A DNA stretch of 64,000 nt, from positions 72,329 through 136,328 of the forward strand of contig JAJXYN010000012.1 of NCBI GenBank assembly GCA_021780535.1, given 5' to 3'. Made by a program: the position numbers and the translations under genes. The DNA comes from a bacterium. GTDB lineage: Bacteria; Patescibacteria; ABY1; JAGPKW01. Positions 39,979 through 48,561 of the stretch are shown piece by piece. How positions within the stretch are numbered: position 1 is the stretch's first letter; each line of letters opens with the position of its first letter. Under the pieces are notes generated by a model. It worked only from the letters and a program-made list of their open reading frames with translations. It was not told the origin of the DNA and ran no database searches.

Positions 39979-40062
39979 ATGAAAAGAATTAAATATCTCT
40001 TAGGTTTAAAAATACTTATTGGAATAACAGCAATGACGAAACCCCAATGGGCAAAAAGATAA
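39979..40062 (+). pseudogene. Displaced 3' end of rpsI in a 27-codon frame (attR)
   Basis: A short frame starting ATG 39979 (MKRIKYLLGLKILIGITAMT) ends KPQWAKR-stop, the same final residues as S9. Only the last 18-21 bases are similar to rpsI: CAATGGGCAAA is identical, then AAGA instead of GCGT, then TAA. The AGA codon agrees with normal use in this genome. It is best read as the original rpsI tail left at the right junction, fused to element DNA. A strong terminator (40091-40123) follows and may be the original rpsI terminator. The ORF itself may not be translated. Confidence 0.6.
40045..40055. repeat. Candidate attR core
   Basis: CAATGGGCAAA, identical to the core in rpsI at 22837-22847. 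Confidence 0.6.
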
Positions 40063-40090
40063 TTTTCTGTTTATTTTTTCTATCATAGTA

Positions 40091-40123
40091 AAAACAATTC
40101 TGAGAAATCGGAATTGTTTTTTT
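40091..40123 (+). terminator. Rho-independent terminator
   Basis: Perfect stem AAAACAATTC/GAATTGTTTT with further T. Confidence 0.85.
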
Positions 40124-40167
40124 GTTTTATCTTATCAATTTATGATTTGCTGAAATTTTAAGATTGC

Positions 40168-40249
40168 AGTGATTTTTTCATCTTCATTTTTTTAAGTTTT
40201 CACACATACATGTGTTCGAATTAAAAATAATGAAGCATGAAAAAACACT
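40168..40249. repeat. 82-bp near-palindrome (possible MITE or cruciform)
   Basis: Outer arms start AGTGATTTTTTCATCTTCAT and end ATGAAGCATGAAAAAACACT and pair almost fully with small bulges. The centre holds ACACAT-AC-ATGTGT. The remaining bases of 39865-40348 show only terminators, a short dyad (TTGTGG/CCACAA, 39921-39945) and an A/T-rich leader. Confidence 0.7.
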
Positions 40250-40348
40250 ATTAATGTTTTTGGAATAGATTGTTATTTATTTGAATTAATCCTCTATATC
40301 GTGTTATATTTATTATAATAATACTAACTAATATTTAAATATAAAAAC

Positions 40349-40609
40349 ATGGAAGAAGAAAAAGCATCTAACACAACTGCGACTAATGAAGAATGTTGTA
40401 AGGATAATTGTTGTAGTGAAAATTATAAAAAATATAAGCATGGTAATGCTAATGGTGGTGGAGCTATTTATGGTTTAGGTTTTATTGGAGCCGCTATTTA
40501 TTTTATTGGTCATGCTGCAACTTTTGGTCTTGGAATTCTTGGTTTTTTAAAAGCTATTGTTTGGCCAGCTTTTGTTATTTATAAGCTTTTAGAATTTTTT
40601 CATTTATAG
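40349..40609 (+). CDS. Small membrane protein with Cys-rich N-terminus, 86 aa
   Basis: N-terminus with NEECCKDNCCSENYKK (two CC pairs), then a Gly-rich hydrophobic part (GGGAIYGLGFIGAAIYFIGH) and a second hydrophobic stretch (LGFLKAIVWPAFVIYKLLEF). I recall this GAIYGLGFIGAA...AIVWPAFVIYKLL pattern as a widespread small bacterial membrane protein of unknown function. The cysteines could bind metal. First gene past the rpsI element on the chromosome side. Confidence 0.75.
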   Translation: MEEEKASNTTATNEECCKDNCCSENYKKYKHGNANGGGAIYGLGFIGAAIYFIGHAATFGLGILGFLKAIVWPAFVIYKLLEFFHL

Positions 40610-40681
40610 AAATTAATTAAAAATACCTTTCTATTAAAATAGTTTGGTGTTTTTATTTTTTGTGATAATATTTAGTTTGTT

Positions 40682-41032
40682 ATGAAAGGCAAAAAACTTA
40701 GAAAAATTATTCATAAAGCTAGATTACAAGCTAAGTTGGAATTTGAAAATTCTGATGGTTTTGATATTGGTTTTGATCAAAATTCTGATGTTAATGATTG
40801 CTTGGATTTGCATGGTCATACAAAAAGAGAGGCTCAATTTCTTGTTGATGATTTTATTTCTTTTGCTGTTTCTAATAATTTTTCTAAAATTAGAATAATA
40901 ACTGGGATTGGAGAGGATGGTTATAGTGTTTTAAAAAATTTTATTTATGATTATTTAAAAGAAAATGATTATAAATTTAATAAATCTCCACATAATAGAG
41001 GAGGAGATGGGGCGGTGGATATTTATTTATAG
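40682..41032 (+). CDS. Smr-domain protein
   Basis: 116 residues. A basic N-terminus, then the Smr core: CLDLHGHTKREAQFLVDDFI (D-L-H-G motif), IRIITGIGEDGYSVLKNFIY in place of the usual T-G-x-G-x-x-S segment, and SPHNRGGDGAVDIYL. Small Smr proteins are DNA- or RNA-cleaving; several act on stalled ribosomes. Stands alone. The following 170 bases are low-complexity (GAATGAA-like and TTTTAATA tandem units). Confidence 0.88.
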   Translation: MKGKKLRKIIHKARLQAKLEFENSDGFDIGFDQNSDVNDCLDLHGHTKREAQFLVDDFISFAVSNNFSKIRIITGIGEDGYSVLKNFIYDYLKENDYKFNKSPHNRGGDGAVDIYL

Positions 41033-41203
41033 AATGAACGAGAATGAATGAAGATGAATGAGATTTGAACACAAAAGTGTTTCAATTTGAATAGGTGTTG
41101 TTTATAGTGTAAGATTTATATTATGGAAATATAGAAATATTAAAATATTTAAAAGTTGCTTCTTTTTAATATTTTAATATTTTAATATTTTAATTTGTAT
41201 TCT

Positions 41204-42475
41204 ATGCTTGATATTAAATTTATTATTGAAAACCAAGAACTGGTAAAACAGAACTGTATTAATAGACTTTCTAAGGTTGATGTTGATTTGTTGTTGTCTA
41301 AATATGAAGAGAGATTAAGTATTCTAAAAAAAATTGAATTATTACAAGCTGAGAGAAATAAAAATTCTAAGACAAAACCTACTTTAGAAATTATTGAAGA
41401 AATAAAAAAGAAAAATTTAGAGATTGAAGAATTACAACCTAAATTAAATATTTTGGAATCTGAGGTTAGAGAATTATTGTTGCAAGTGCCAAATATGACT
41501 CACAAAGATGTTTTTGTTAGTTTTAATGAAGATGAAAATCCTGTTCTTGAGATTTGTGGGGAACCTACTAAATTTGATTTTATTCCTAAAGATCATGTTG
41601 AACTTGCTGAATCTTTGGATTTGATAGATTTTGATAGAGGTACTAAAGTTGCTGGAGCTAAATTTTACTATTTAAAAAATGAATTAGCTCTTTTGGAATT
41701 TGCATTAACTCAATATGCGCTTGAAGTTTGTGTTAATAGAGGGTTTACTCCATTTGTAACTCCAGATTTGGCTAAAAAAGAAATTTTAGAAGGTTTAGGA
41801 TTTCAACCAAGAGGAGAATCTACACAGATTTATAGTATTGAAAATTCTGATTTATGTTTAGTTGGAACTGCTGAAATTACTATGGGTGGTTATCATGCAA
41901 ATGAAGTTTTAGATGAAAAAATTTTACCACTTAAATATGCTGCAGTTTCTCATTGTTTTAGAACTGAAGCTGGTGCTGCTTCTAAATTTTCAAAAGGTAT
42001 TTTTAGAGTTCATCAATTTAGTAAAATTGAAATGTTTGCTTACACAACTCCAGAAACAAGTGAATCTATTCATAAAGAATTACTTGAAATAGAAAAAGAA
42101 ATTTTTAAAGGATTAAAAATCCCTTTTAGAGTTATTGATCACTGCACTGCTGATCTTGGTGGGCCATCTATTAGAACTTATGATTTAGAAGCTTGGATGC
42201 CTGGAAAACCAAAATCTGACGGGGTTATGGGAAATTGGGGTGAAATAACTTCAACATCTAATTGTACTGATTTTCAAGCAAGGGGTTTAAATATTAAATA
42301 TAAAAAAGAAGATGGATCAAAGGAATTTATCCATACTTTAAATGGAACTGCTATATCTATGGCTAGAGCTTTGATTTGTATAATGGAAAATAACCAAACG
42401 AAAGATGGGGAAATAATAATACCAGAAGTGTTGAGAAAATATTTGAATGGAAGAGAAAAAATAAGTAGAAAATAA
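41204..42475 (+). CDS. serS: Seryl-tRNA synthetase
   Basis: 423 residues from ATG 41204 (MLDIKFIIENQELVKQNCIN); an in-frame TTG at 41195 adds three residues and is less likely. An N-terminal helical arm binds the tRNA long arm. The class II motifs follow: AAVSHCFRTEAGAASKFSKG, FRVHQFSKIEMF and LNGTAISMARALICIMEN. It charges tRNA-Ser. mreB begins three bases after its stop, so they are probably co-transcribed. The leader is made of A/T tandem units without SD. Confidence 0.96.
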   Translation: MLDIKFIIENQELVKQNCINRLSKVDVDLLLSKYEERLSILKKIELLQAERNKNSKTKPTLEIIEEIKKKNLEIEELQPKLNILESEVRELLLQVPNMTHKDVFVSFNEDENPVLEICGEPTKFDFIPKDHVELAESLDLIDFDRGTKVAGAKFYYLKNELALLEFALTQYALEVCVNRGFTPFVTPDLAKKEILEGLGFQPRGESTQIYSIENSDLCLVGTAEITMGGYHANEVLDEKILPLKYAAVSHCFRTEAGAASKFSKGIFRVHQFSKIEMFAYTTPETSESIHKELLEIEKEIFKGLKIPFRVIDHCTADLGGPSIRTYDLEAWMPGKPKSDGVMGNWGEITSTSNCTDFQARGLNIKYKKEDGSKEFIHTLNGTAISMARALICIMENNQTKDGEIIIPEVLRKYLNGREKISRK

Positions 42476-42478
42476 ATT

Positions 42479-43489
42479 ATGTTTATAAAGAAAATTGGAA
42501 TTGATCTTGGTACTATTAATACTTTAGTTTTTGTTCCAAAAAAAGGTATTGTTGTGAACGAGCCTTCTGTTGTTGCTATTGATACGAAAACAAAAAAACC
42601 TATAGCTATAGGAAATGAAGCCAAAGAAATGATAGGAAGAAACCCAGATGAAATAAGAGTTTTAAAACCATTGAAAGATGGTGTTATTGCTGATTATACT
42701 GCTACTGAGGCTATGCTTAGATATTTTATTACCAAAACTACTGGTAATTTTAAATTTATTCATCCAGAAATAATGATTTCTGTGCCTTCTTGTATTACAT
42801 CTACCGAGAAAAAGGCTGTTATTGATGCTACTATTTCTGCTGGAGCTAAGTCAGCTTATATTATTAAAGAATCTATAGCATCTGCTATTGGTGCTGGTAT
42901 TCCTGTTGCAGAGGCTTCTGGTCACATGATTATTGATATTGGTGGAGGAACGAGTGAAATTGCTGTTATATCTCTCGGTGGTATAGTTGTTTCTCATTCT
43001 ATTAAAATAGCTGGAAATAAATTTGATAGTGCTATTATTGATTATATTAAAAAAAATTATAATTTTTCTATAGGCGAAAGAACCGCTGAAATTGTTAAAA
43101 TTAAGGTTGGTAGTGCTTTATTTTCTAAAGAAAAACTAACTACCGAAATTACTGGTATAGATGTTGTGTCTGGTTTGCCTAAAGTTTTTACTGTTAATTC
43201 TGATGATGTTACTTTTGCTATACAAGAAGAACTGAAAGCTATAATTGAAGCTATAAAAAAAGTTTTGCATGATATTCCACCAGAATTATCTTCTGACATT
43301 ATGGAGAATGGTATAGTTCTTGCTGGTGGTAGTTCTTTGGTTAGAAATATTGATAAATTATTTTGTAATGCTCTTGGTATAAAAGTTAGAGTTGCGGAAA
43401 ACCCTTTGCTTTGTGTTGTAAAAGGTATTAGTATAGTATTAGATCATTTAAATATGTATAAAAAAAGTATATTTAGTGGCAGGGGATAA
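42479..43489 (+). CDS. mreB: Rod-shape-determining protein MreB
   Basis: 336 residues, normal length. Actin-fold phosphate loops IGIDLGTINTLVFVPKKGIV and IDIGGGTSEIAVISLGG, adenosine motif VLAGGSSLVRNIDKLF, and the conserved RNPDEIRVLKPLKDGVIADY. It forms membrane-associated filaments that guide wall synthesis. mreC/mreD do not follow; instead a glycosyltransferase gene starts close to its end. Confidence 0.95.
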   Translation: MFIKKIGIDLGTINTLVFVPKKGIVVNEPSVVAIDTKTKKPIAIGNEAKEMIGRNPDEIRVLKPLKDGVIADYTATEAMLRYFITKTTGNFKFIHPEIMISVPSCITSTEKKAVIDATISAGAKSAYIIKESIASAIGAGIPVAEASGHMIIDIGGGTSEIAVISLGGIVVSHSIKIAGNKFDSAIIDYIKKNYNFSIGERTAEIVKIKVGSALFSKEKLTTEITGIDVVSGLPKVFTVNSDDVTFAIQEELKAIIEAIKKVLHDIPPELSSDIMENGIVLAGGSSLVRNIDKLFCNALGIKVRVAENPLLCVVKGISIVLDHLNMYKKSIFSGRG

Positions 43490-43523
43490 TTTGAAAAAAA
43501 GCGAGAAAAAATACAAAACAAAT

Positions 43524-44687
43524 ATGAAAATTGCTATTGATGCCTCTCGTGCTAATCTTGAAAAAAAGACTGGTGTTGAGTGGTATTCTCATAATTTGAT
43601 ACAAGCTTTGAAGAACATAGACAAAGAAAATCAATATTTTTTATATTCTCAAAATGAATTAAAAAATGATTTATCTAATTTGCCTGATAATTTTTATACA
43701 AGAGTTCTTGCTTGGAATCGTAAAAAATTTTGGACCCAATTAAAATTGTGGTGGCATGTTAATTATGATAAAAATCGTGTCTTGTTTGTTCCTTCTGGGA
43801 TGATACCTGTTATTCCTTTTAGAACTTTTAAACTTGTTACGACTATACACGATGTTTGTTTTCTTGATCATCCAGAATATTATTCAAAAAAAGATTTAAT
43901 TATGCAAAAAATAGCATTTAGATTAGGTGTTTTTTTTGCAAATAAAATTATAACTGTATCAGAATTTTCAAAACAACAAATTATAAAATATTCTAATTGT
44001 CGTCCCGGTAAAATTTTTGTTACTCATTTAGGATATGATAAAAATATATATAAAAAAATAAATAATAACGACTTTTTTGATAGAATAAAAAAGAAATACT
44101 CTTTGCCAGATAAATTTATCCTTTTTATTGGAAGAATTGAGGAAAAGAAAAATATTTTGAATCAAGTGAAAGCATTTGTTAAATTTAATCAAAAATATTT
44201 GGATTATAAGTTTGTTTTGATAGGTAAACCAGGATATGGTTATGATTCTATTAAAACCGAAATATTTGAACAAAATTTACAAAAAAATTTAATAGAATTA
44301 GGTTATGTAAATAAAGACGAAATAGCTCCAATTATAAATATGGCATCTGTATTTCTTTTTGTTTCTAATTATGAAGGTTTTGGGATACCTATTGTAGAGG
44401 CTATGAAATGTGGTACTCCTGTAATAACTTCAAATATGACATCTATGCCAGAAGTTGCCGGAGATGCCGCATTATACTCTGAGCCAAATAATATTTTGAA
44501 AATTAGTGAAAATCTTTGTAATGTGATAGAAAATAAAGATGGCATAAGGGATGAACTTATTTTAAAAGGATTTGAAAGAGCCTCTTTGTTTGATTGGGAA
44601 AAATGTGCAAGAGAAACATTGTTTGTTTTAAAACAATTAAGAAAAAAAACTTTACGAGAATGGATTGCAGAAAAAACTAAAAGATAA
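43524..44687 (+). CDS. Glycosyltransferase family 4
   Basis: 387 residues from ATG 43524 (MKIAIDASRANLEKKTGVEW), chosen because the family starts here. An in-frame ATG at 43476, inside mreB, would add 16 charged residues. Donor-site residues: FILFIGRIEEKKNILNQVKA and E-x7-E in YEGFGIPIVEAMKCG, typical of mannosyl- or glucosyl-transferases of the RfaB/PimB class. Likely builds cell-surface glycans. Close to or overlapping mreB, so envelope-related. Confidence 0.87.
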   Translation: MKIAIDASRANLEKKTGVEWYSHNLIQALKNIDKENQYFLYSQNELKNDLSNLPDNFYTRVLAWNRKKFWTQLKLWWHVNYDKNRVLFVPSGMIPVIPFRTFKLVTTIHDVCFLDHPEYYSKKDLIMQKIAFRLGVFFANKIITVSEFSKQQIIKYSNCRPGKIFVTHLGYDKNIYKKINNNDFFDRIKKKYSLPDKFILFIGRIEEKKNILNQVKAFVKFNQKYLDYKFVLIGKPGYGYDSIKTEIFEQNLQKNLIELGYVNKDEIAPIINMASVFLFVSNYEGFGIPIVEAMKCGTPVITSNMTSMPEVAGDAALYSEPNNILKISENLCNVIENKDGIRDELILKGFERASLFDWEKCARETLFVLKQLRKKTLREWIAEKTKR

Positions 44688-44715
44688 TATTTTTTATTTT
44701 GATTTAATAAAAATT

Positions 44716-44750
44716 AAAAATACGAGATTTTTATAACCTTGTATTTTTTT
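44716..44750 (+). terminator. Terminator after the glycosyltransferase
   Basis: Stem AAAATACGAG/CTTGTATTTT with one mismatch, then a T run. Confidence 0.65.
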
Positions 44751-44816
44751 TGCACCATTTTGTTAATATTATTCGTATTAATTAATATATGAAATAATTT
44801 AATAAATTATAAAATC

Positions 44817-45212
44817 ATGCAAAATTTAATAAATTTATATAAAACCCCATCAGATTTATATCAAAAAGTTTTAAATAGAATAGAAAACGAGAAAAATATT
44901 GCCATAATAAAGAAAAGACTAATAGTATCTTCTGTTGTTTTTAGTATAGCAATAACTTGTTTTGTGTTTTCTATATTATTCTTTTTAACGGCTGCTTCTC
45001 AAAGTGGCTTTTCTCAAATGTTTTCTTTGATATTTTCTGACTTTAACATTATTCCTACATACTTTACTAATTTTATTTTGTCTTTACTTGAGAGCTTACC
45101 AACATTTAATATAATATTGTCTTTATTGATGGTGTTATTTGTTTCTTCTGTTTCAAGATTTTTGACAAAAGATATTAAAAATTTTGTTATTTATTCTCAT
45201 GTTAAATATTAA
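44817..45212 (+). CDS. Membrane protein, candidate anti-sigma factor, 131 aa
   Basis: An N-terminal 30-residue cytoplasmic helix region (SDLYQKVLNRIENEKNIAII), a membrane helix (LIVSSVVFSIAITCFVFSIL), an outside loop and a second membrane helix (LPTFNIILSLLMVLFVSSVS). It begins the operon that ends with the ECF sigma gene at 50320. A short cytoplasmic N-terminus plus membrane anchor fits an anti-sigma factor, but I see no zinc anti-sigma motif. That role is inferred from context only. Confidence 0.6.
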   Translation: MQNLINLYKTPSDLYQKVLNRIENEKNIAIIKKRLIVSSVVFSIAITCFVFSILFFLTAASQSGFSQMFSLIFSDFNIIPTYFTNFILSLLESLPTFNIILSLLMVLFVSSVSRFLTKDIKNFVIYSHVKY

Positions 45213-45223
45213 ATTATAATTTT

Positions 45224-45781
45224 ATGGAAAAAAATGAAAAAAATTCAATAATCAATGATTTGTTTAATTCAAAAGTTTTTATTATTTCTATGATATCTGT
45301 TGCATCTTTAATTCTTCTTTTATTGGTTTTTAGATTAGGTGTTTTTGTTGGTTTTGAGAAAGCTAGATTTTCTTATAAATGGAGTGATAATTATTATAGA
45401 AACTTTGATGGCCCAAGAAATAATTTTAATGAAATGATGCCATCTCCATTTTCTTTTAATGGAGATAGATTTATGAATGCTCATGGCGTTTTTGGAGAAA
45501 TAATTAAAGTGGATACAAATAGTATAGTAATAAAAGATAAAAATAATATTGAAAAAGTTGTGTCAATTGGATCTGATACTTCAATACGAGAATTTAAAAA
45601 AGATATTAAAATAACTGATTTAAAAATAAATGATAAAATTGTTGTTATAGGCGAACCAGACTCTACTGGAAATATTATTGCAAAATTTATAAGAATTTTA
45701 CCAGATAATATGCCAAATCCTCCACAAGATAATACCGCCTTGCCACCTGCTAATATAGATCAGAATTCTTTAAATAAATAA
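45224..45781 (+). CDS. Membrane-anchored DUF5666-like protein, 185 aa
   Basis: One membrane helix (SVASLILLLLVFRLGVFVGF) is followed by an outside linker and a small beta-barrel-like domain: GVFGEIIKVDTNSIVIKDKN, KVVSIGSDTSIREFKKDI, DKIVVIGEPDSTGNIIAKFI. This matches the DUF5666 pattern (G-x-I...I-x-V, D-T-x-I, I-x-V-x-G). A related domain occurs in the 154-aa gene at 49824, so the operon has two. Eleven bases after the preceding gene. Function of the domain unknown. Confidence 0.7.
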   Translation: MEKNEKNSIINDLFNSKVFIISMISVASLILLLLVFRLGVFVGFEKARFSYKWSDNYYRNFDGPRNNFNEMMPSPFSFNGDRFMNAHGVFGEIIKVDTNSIVIKDKNNIEKVVSIGSDTSIREFKKDIKITDLKINDKIVVIGEPDSTGNIIAKFIRILPDNMPNPPQDNTALPPANIDQNSLNK

Positions 45782-45802
45782 AATTGATAATCAAAAATAA
45801 TT

Positions 45803-47818
45803 ATGAACAGAATTTCAGAAAAACCAAAAAGAAAGAAAAAAATTATAATTTCTATAATTCTTGTTGTTCTTGTTATTATAGGGTTTGTTATTTTTAATAC
45901 AATTTCTAAACAAGCTTCTGGTGAAACCAAATATACTATGGGTGCTGTAACAAAAGATATGTTTATAAAAACATTATCTGGTGGTGGTCAGGTTTATGCT
46001 TCAAATCAATATGATATTAAATCTAAAGTATCAACAACTATAACTGATGTTTTGAAAAAAAATGGAGATAAGGTTAAAAAAGGTGATATAATTTTAAAAT
46101 TAGATTCTTCAGATTTGAGTCAACAATTAAGAAGTGCTCAAAATAATTTAGCTAATGCAGAACTTAATTATCAAAAGGCTATTGCTCCAGCCGATGCTGT
46201 TAGTTTGGCTCAAGCTCAATCTTCTTTACAAAGTGCAAAAGATAATTTAGAAAAATTAAAATCTTCTCAAATAACAAATTTATCTTCTGCTAATGACGCT
46301 GTTACAAATGCACAAATTTCAGTTTCTAATTCTTATGCAACGACTTTGAATAATATAGATACTGCTTTTGCTGGTTTTAACACGATAATTAATGATTCTC
46401 AGCAAGTTCTTTATTTGACAGATACTCTTTTACCACAAGATATAACTGGTAATTCTACCACTGATCAAAATCTTATAGATATAAATGCATTTTGGAATGT
46501 TACTATACCAAAATATTGGCAAGATATTTTAAATTCTACAAATTTTGATTCTGATTCTGATAAACAAACATTGCAAACTCTTATACAAAAAGCTACTATT
46601 TATTATAAAAATGCGCAAATTATTTACGGAAAGAATGTTATTGATTATAGAAATTTAAATAAAACATCTTCTAACGACCAAATAAAGGCGTTTTTGGATG
46701 AGGCTATAGCAACATCTCAGTCTATCTCTGATTGTGTTAGAGGATTGAATAATGTTTATGGTTATTATATAGATTATAGTAATCAAAGACACAGAACTCT
46801 ATATTCTAGTATAAATTCTTATAATAATACATTAAAAACAGACACGATTTCAGCCACGAATTATCTATCTTCTTTAACTAGCTCTAAAACTGGTTCTAAT
46901 GGTATTTATGGTGCGGAATCAAATTATCAAGATGCTGTTAATGCTTTAAATTCATTAAAACAAACTCAGCCAATGGATCTTAGTGCTGCTCAAAATAATT
47001 TGGATATTCAACAAAAATCTTATGATAAATTAAAAAATGGCCCAACGGCATTAGATATAAAATCTTATCAATTATCTATTGCTTCTGCTCAAGCATCCCT
47101 TGCAGATACACAATCTCAACTATCTAATTATATTATAACATCTCCAATAGATGGGGTTATAGCTAATCTTCCAGCTTCTGTTGGTAACGATATAACCAAC
47201 GGAACTACATTGGTTAGTATTGTTAGTCCGGATAGTATTGCTGAATTAACTTTTAATGAAATTGATGTTGCAAAAATAAAAATTGGACAAAAGGCTACTT
47301 TAACTTTTGATGCTATCCCGGATTTAAATTTGACTGGGGAAGTTATAGATATAGATACTCTAGGTACAGTTTCTCAAGGAGTTGTTTCTTATACTGTTAA
47401 AATTGCTTTTGATACTAATGATTCAAGAATTATGCCTGGCATGAGTGTGAATGCGGATGTTGTAATAACTGCAAATAGTGATGTATTGCTTGTTCCTAAT
47501 GCTGCCATTAAAACTTCAACATCTGATGGCTCTAGTTATGTCCAAGTTTTCCCTGATAATAAATCAACGGGGACGATTACTTCTTCAACTCCTCCTGTTG
47601 AAAAAACCGTTGAAGTTGGTTTAAGCAATGATAGTTATACAGAGATTACAAGTGGTTTAAATGAAGGTGATTTGGTTGTTGTAAAGACAACTATCCCAAC
47701 TACAACTTCTAAAACTTCTGGCTCTAGTTTACTTCCTGTTGGTGGTGCTAATAGATCTGGCTTTGGTGGTGGTACTGGTAATATGAGATCATCTGGTGCT
47801 GCTAGAATTGGTGGATAA
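45803..47818 (+). CDS. MacA/HlyD-like efflux adaptor, 671 aa
   Basis: N-terminal membrane anchor (IIISIILVVLVIIGFVIFNT), lipoyl-like half-motifs (GDKVKKGDIILKLDSSDL and the return strand NYIITSPIDGVIANLPASVG), then beta-barrel (FNEIDVAKIKIGQKATLTFD) and membrane-proximal domains (LLVPNAAIKTSTSDGSSYVQ). The central hairpin is about 300 residues, much longer than in usual MacA. The C-terminus is Gly/Ser-rich. It would bridge the ABC permease below to the outer envelope. No outer-membrane partner present, so the long hairpin may span the wall. Confidence 0.88.
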   Translation: MNRISEKPKRKKKIIISIILVVLVIIGFVIFNTISKQASGETKYTMGAVTKDMFIKTLSGGGQVYASNQYDIKSKVSTTITDVLKKNGDKVKKGDIILKLDSSDLSQQLRSAQNNLANAELNYQKAIAPADAVSLAQAQSSLQSAKDNLEKLKSSQITNLSSANDAVTNAQISVSNSYATTLNNIDTAFAGFNTIINDSQQVLYLTDTLLPQDITGNSTTDQNLIDINAFWNVTIPKYWQDILNSTNFDSDSDKQTLQTLIQKATIYYKNAQIIYGKNVIDYRNLNKTSSNDQIKAFLDEAIATSQSISDCVRGLNNVYGYYIDYSNQRHRTLYSSINSYNNTLKTDTISATNYLSSLTSSKTGSNGIYGAESNYQDAVNALNSLKQTQPMDLSAAQNNLDIQQKSYDKLKNGPTALDIKSYQLSIASAQASLADTQSQLSNYIITSPIDGVIANLPASVGNDITNGTTLVSIVSPDSIAELTFNEIDVAKIKIGQKATLTFDAIPDLNLTGEVIDIDTLGTVSQGVVSYTVKIAFDTNDSRIMPGMSVNADVVITANSDVLLVPNAAIKTSTSDGSSYVQVFPDNKSTGTITSSTPPVEKTVEVGLSNDSYTEITSGLNEGDLVVVKTTIPTTTSKTSGSSLLPVGGANRSGFGGGTGNMRSSGAARIGG

Positions 47819-47832
47819 TTATAATAAATTAT

Positions 47833-48552
47833 ATGAAAAAAAATAAAAATATAATTGAATGTAAAAATATAACTAAAACATATATTAATGGTGGTATTGA
47901 AACAAAAGTTTTAAAAGGTATTTCTTTTGAGATTAAAGAAGGTGAATTTGTTGCTATTATGGGACCATCTGGTTCTGGGAAATCAACATTAATGCATATA
48001 TTGGGTGCATTAGATGTTGCTACTAGTGGTGAATATCTTTTAGATGAACACAATGTTTCAACTTTTACAGATGATGAATTAGCTGATATTAGAATGAACA
48101 AAATTGGGTTTGTTTTTCAAGCTTTTAATCTTTTGCCACGTACTACTGTTATGAGGAATGTTATGCTTCCTTTAATATATCAAAACGTTCCAGAAGATGA
48201 GGCTGAGGATAGAGCTGTGGAAGCTTTAAAAAGTGCTAGTTTTGATGAGGCTAGAATATATAATTTATCAAATCAATTATCTGGAGGACAAATGCAAAGA
48301 GTTGCTATTGCTAGAGCTTTAATTAATGATCCATCATTGATATTAGCTGATGAACCAACTGGTAATCTTGATAGTAAAACCGGAGAGATTGTTTTAGCTA
48401 CTTTTGAAAAACTTAATAAAGAAGATGGACATACTATAGTTTTAATTACTCACGAACCTGACATAGCTATGCATGCTGACAGAACTATTGTTTTAAAAGA
48501 TGGAGTAATAATTGAAGATAGGGATAATGTTAAATTAAAAATTAAGAAATAA
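47833..48552 (+). CDS. ABC transporter ATP-binding protein (MacB/LolD type)
   Basis: 239 residues. Walker A GPSGSGKSTLMHILG, Q-loop FVFQAFNLLPRTTVMRNVML, signature LSGGQMQRVAIARAL, Walker B LILADEPTGNLDSKTG and His switch LITHEPD. The pattern of the LolD/MacB/FtsE subfamily. It powers the permease nine bases downstream, together with the MacA-like adaptor. Confidence 0.95.
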   Translation: MKKNKNIIECKNITKTYINGGIETKVLKGISFEIKEGEFVAIMGPSGSGKSTLMHILGALDVATSGEYLLDEHNVSTFTDDELADIRMNKIGFVFQAFNLLPRTTVMRNVMLPLIYQNVPEDEAEDRAVEALKSASFDEARIYNLSNQLSGGQMQRVAIARALINDPSLILADEPTGNLDSKTGEIVLATFEKLNKEDGHTIVLITHEPDIAMHADRTIVLKDGVIIEDRDNVKLKIKK

Positions 48553-48561
48553 AAAAATAAA

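Larger units (their letters stand above)
22837..40062. mobile_element. Candidate integrative element inserted in the 3' end of rpsI
   Basis: Bounded by an 11-bp identity (CAATGGGCAAA) in rpsI (22837-22847) and at 40045-40055. Both copies continue to a stop and encode QWAKR-stop, with synonymous codons. A full-length tyrosine integrase (38935-39864) with a small HTH gene lies just inside the right end. The content is phage-type genes at left (23332-30779) and restriction/OLD nuclease genes at right (31218-38256). rpsI is a known target of some integrative elements in other bacteria. The exact ends and the idea that all cargo belongs to one element are inference. Confidence 0.65.

Noticed and set aside
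41033..41203. GAATGAA-like and TTTTAATA tandem units before serS as regulatory sites
   Set aside because: Simple A/T slippage repeats; no promoter match or dyad that requires a special explanation.
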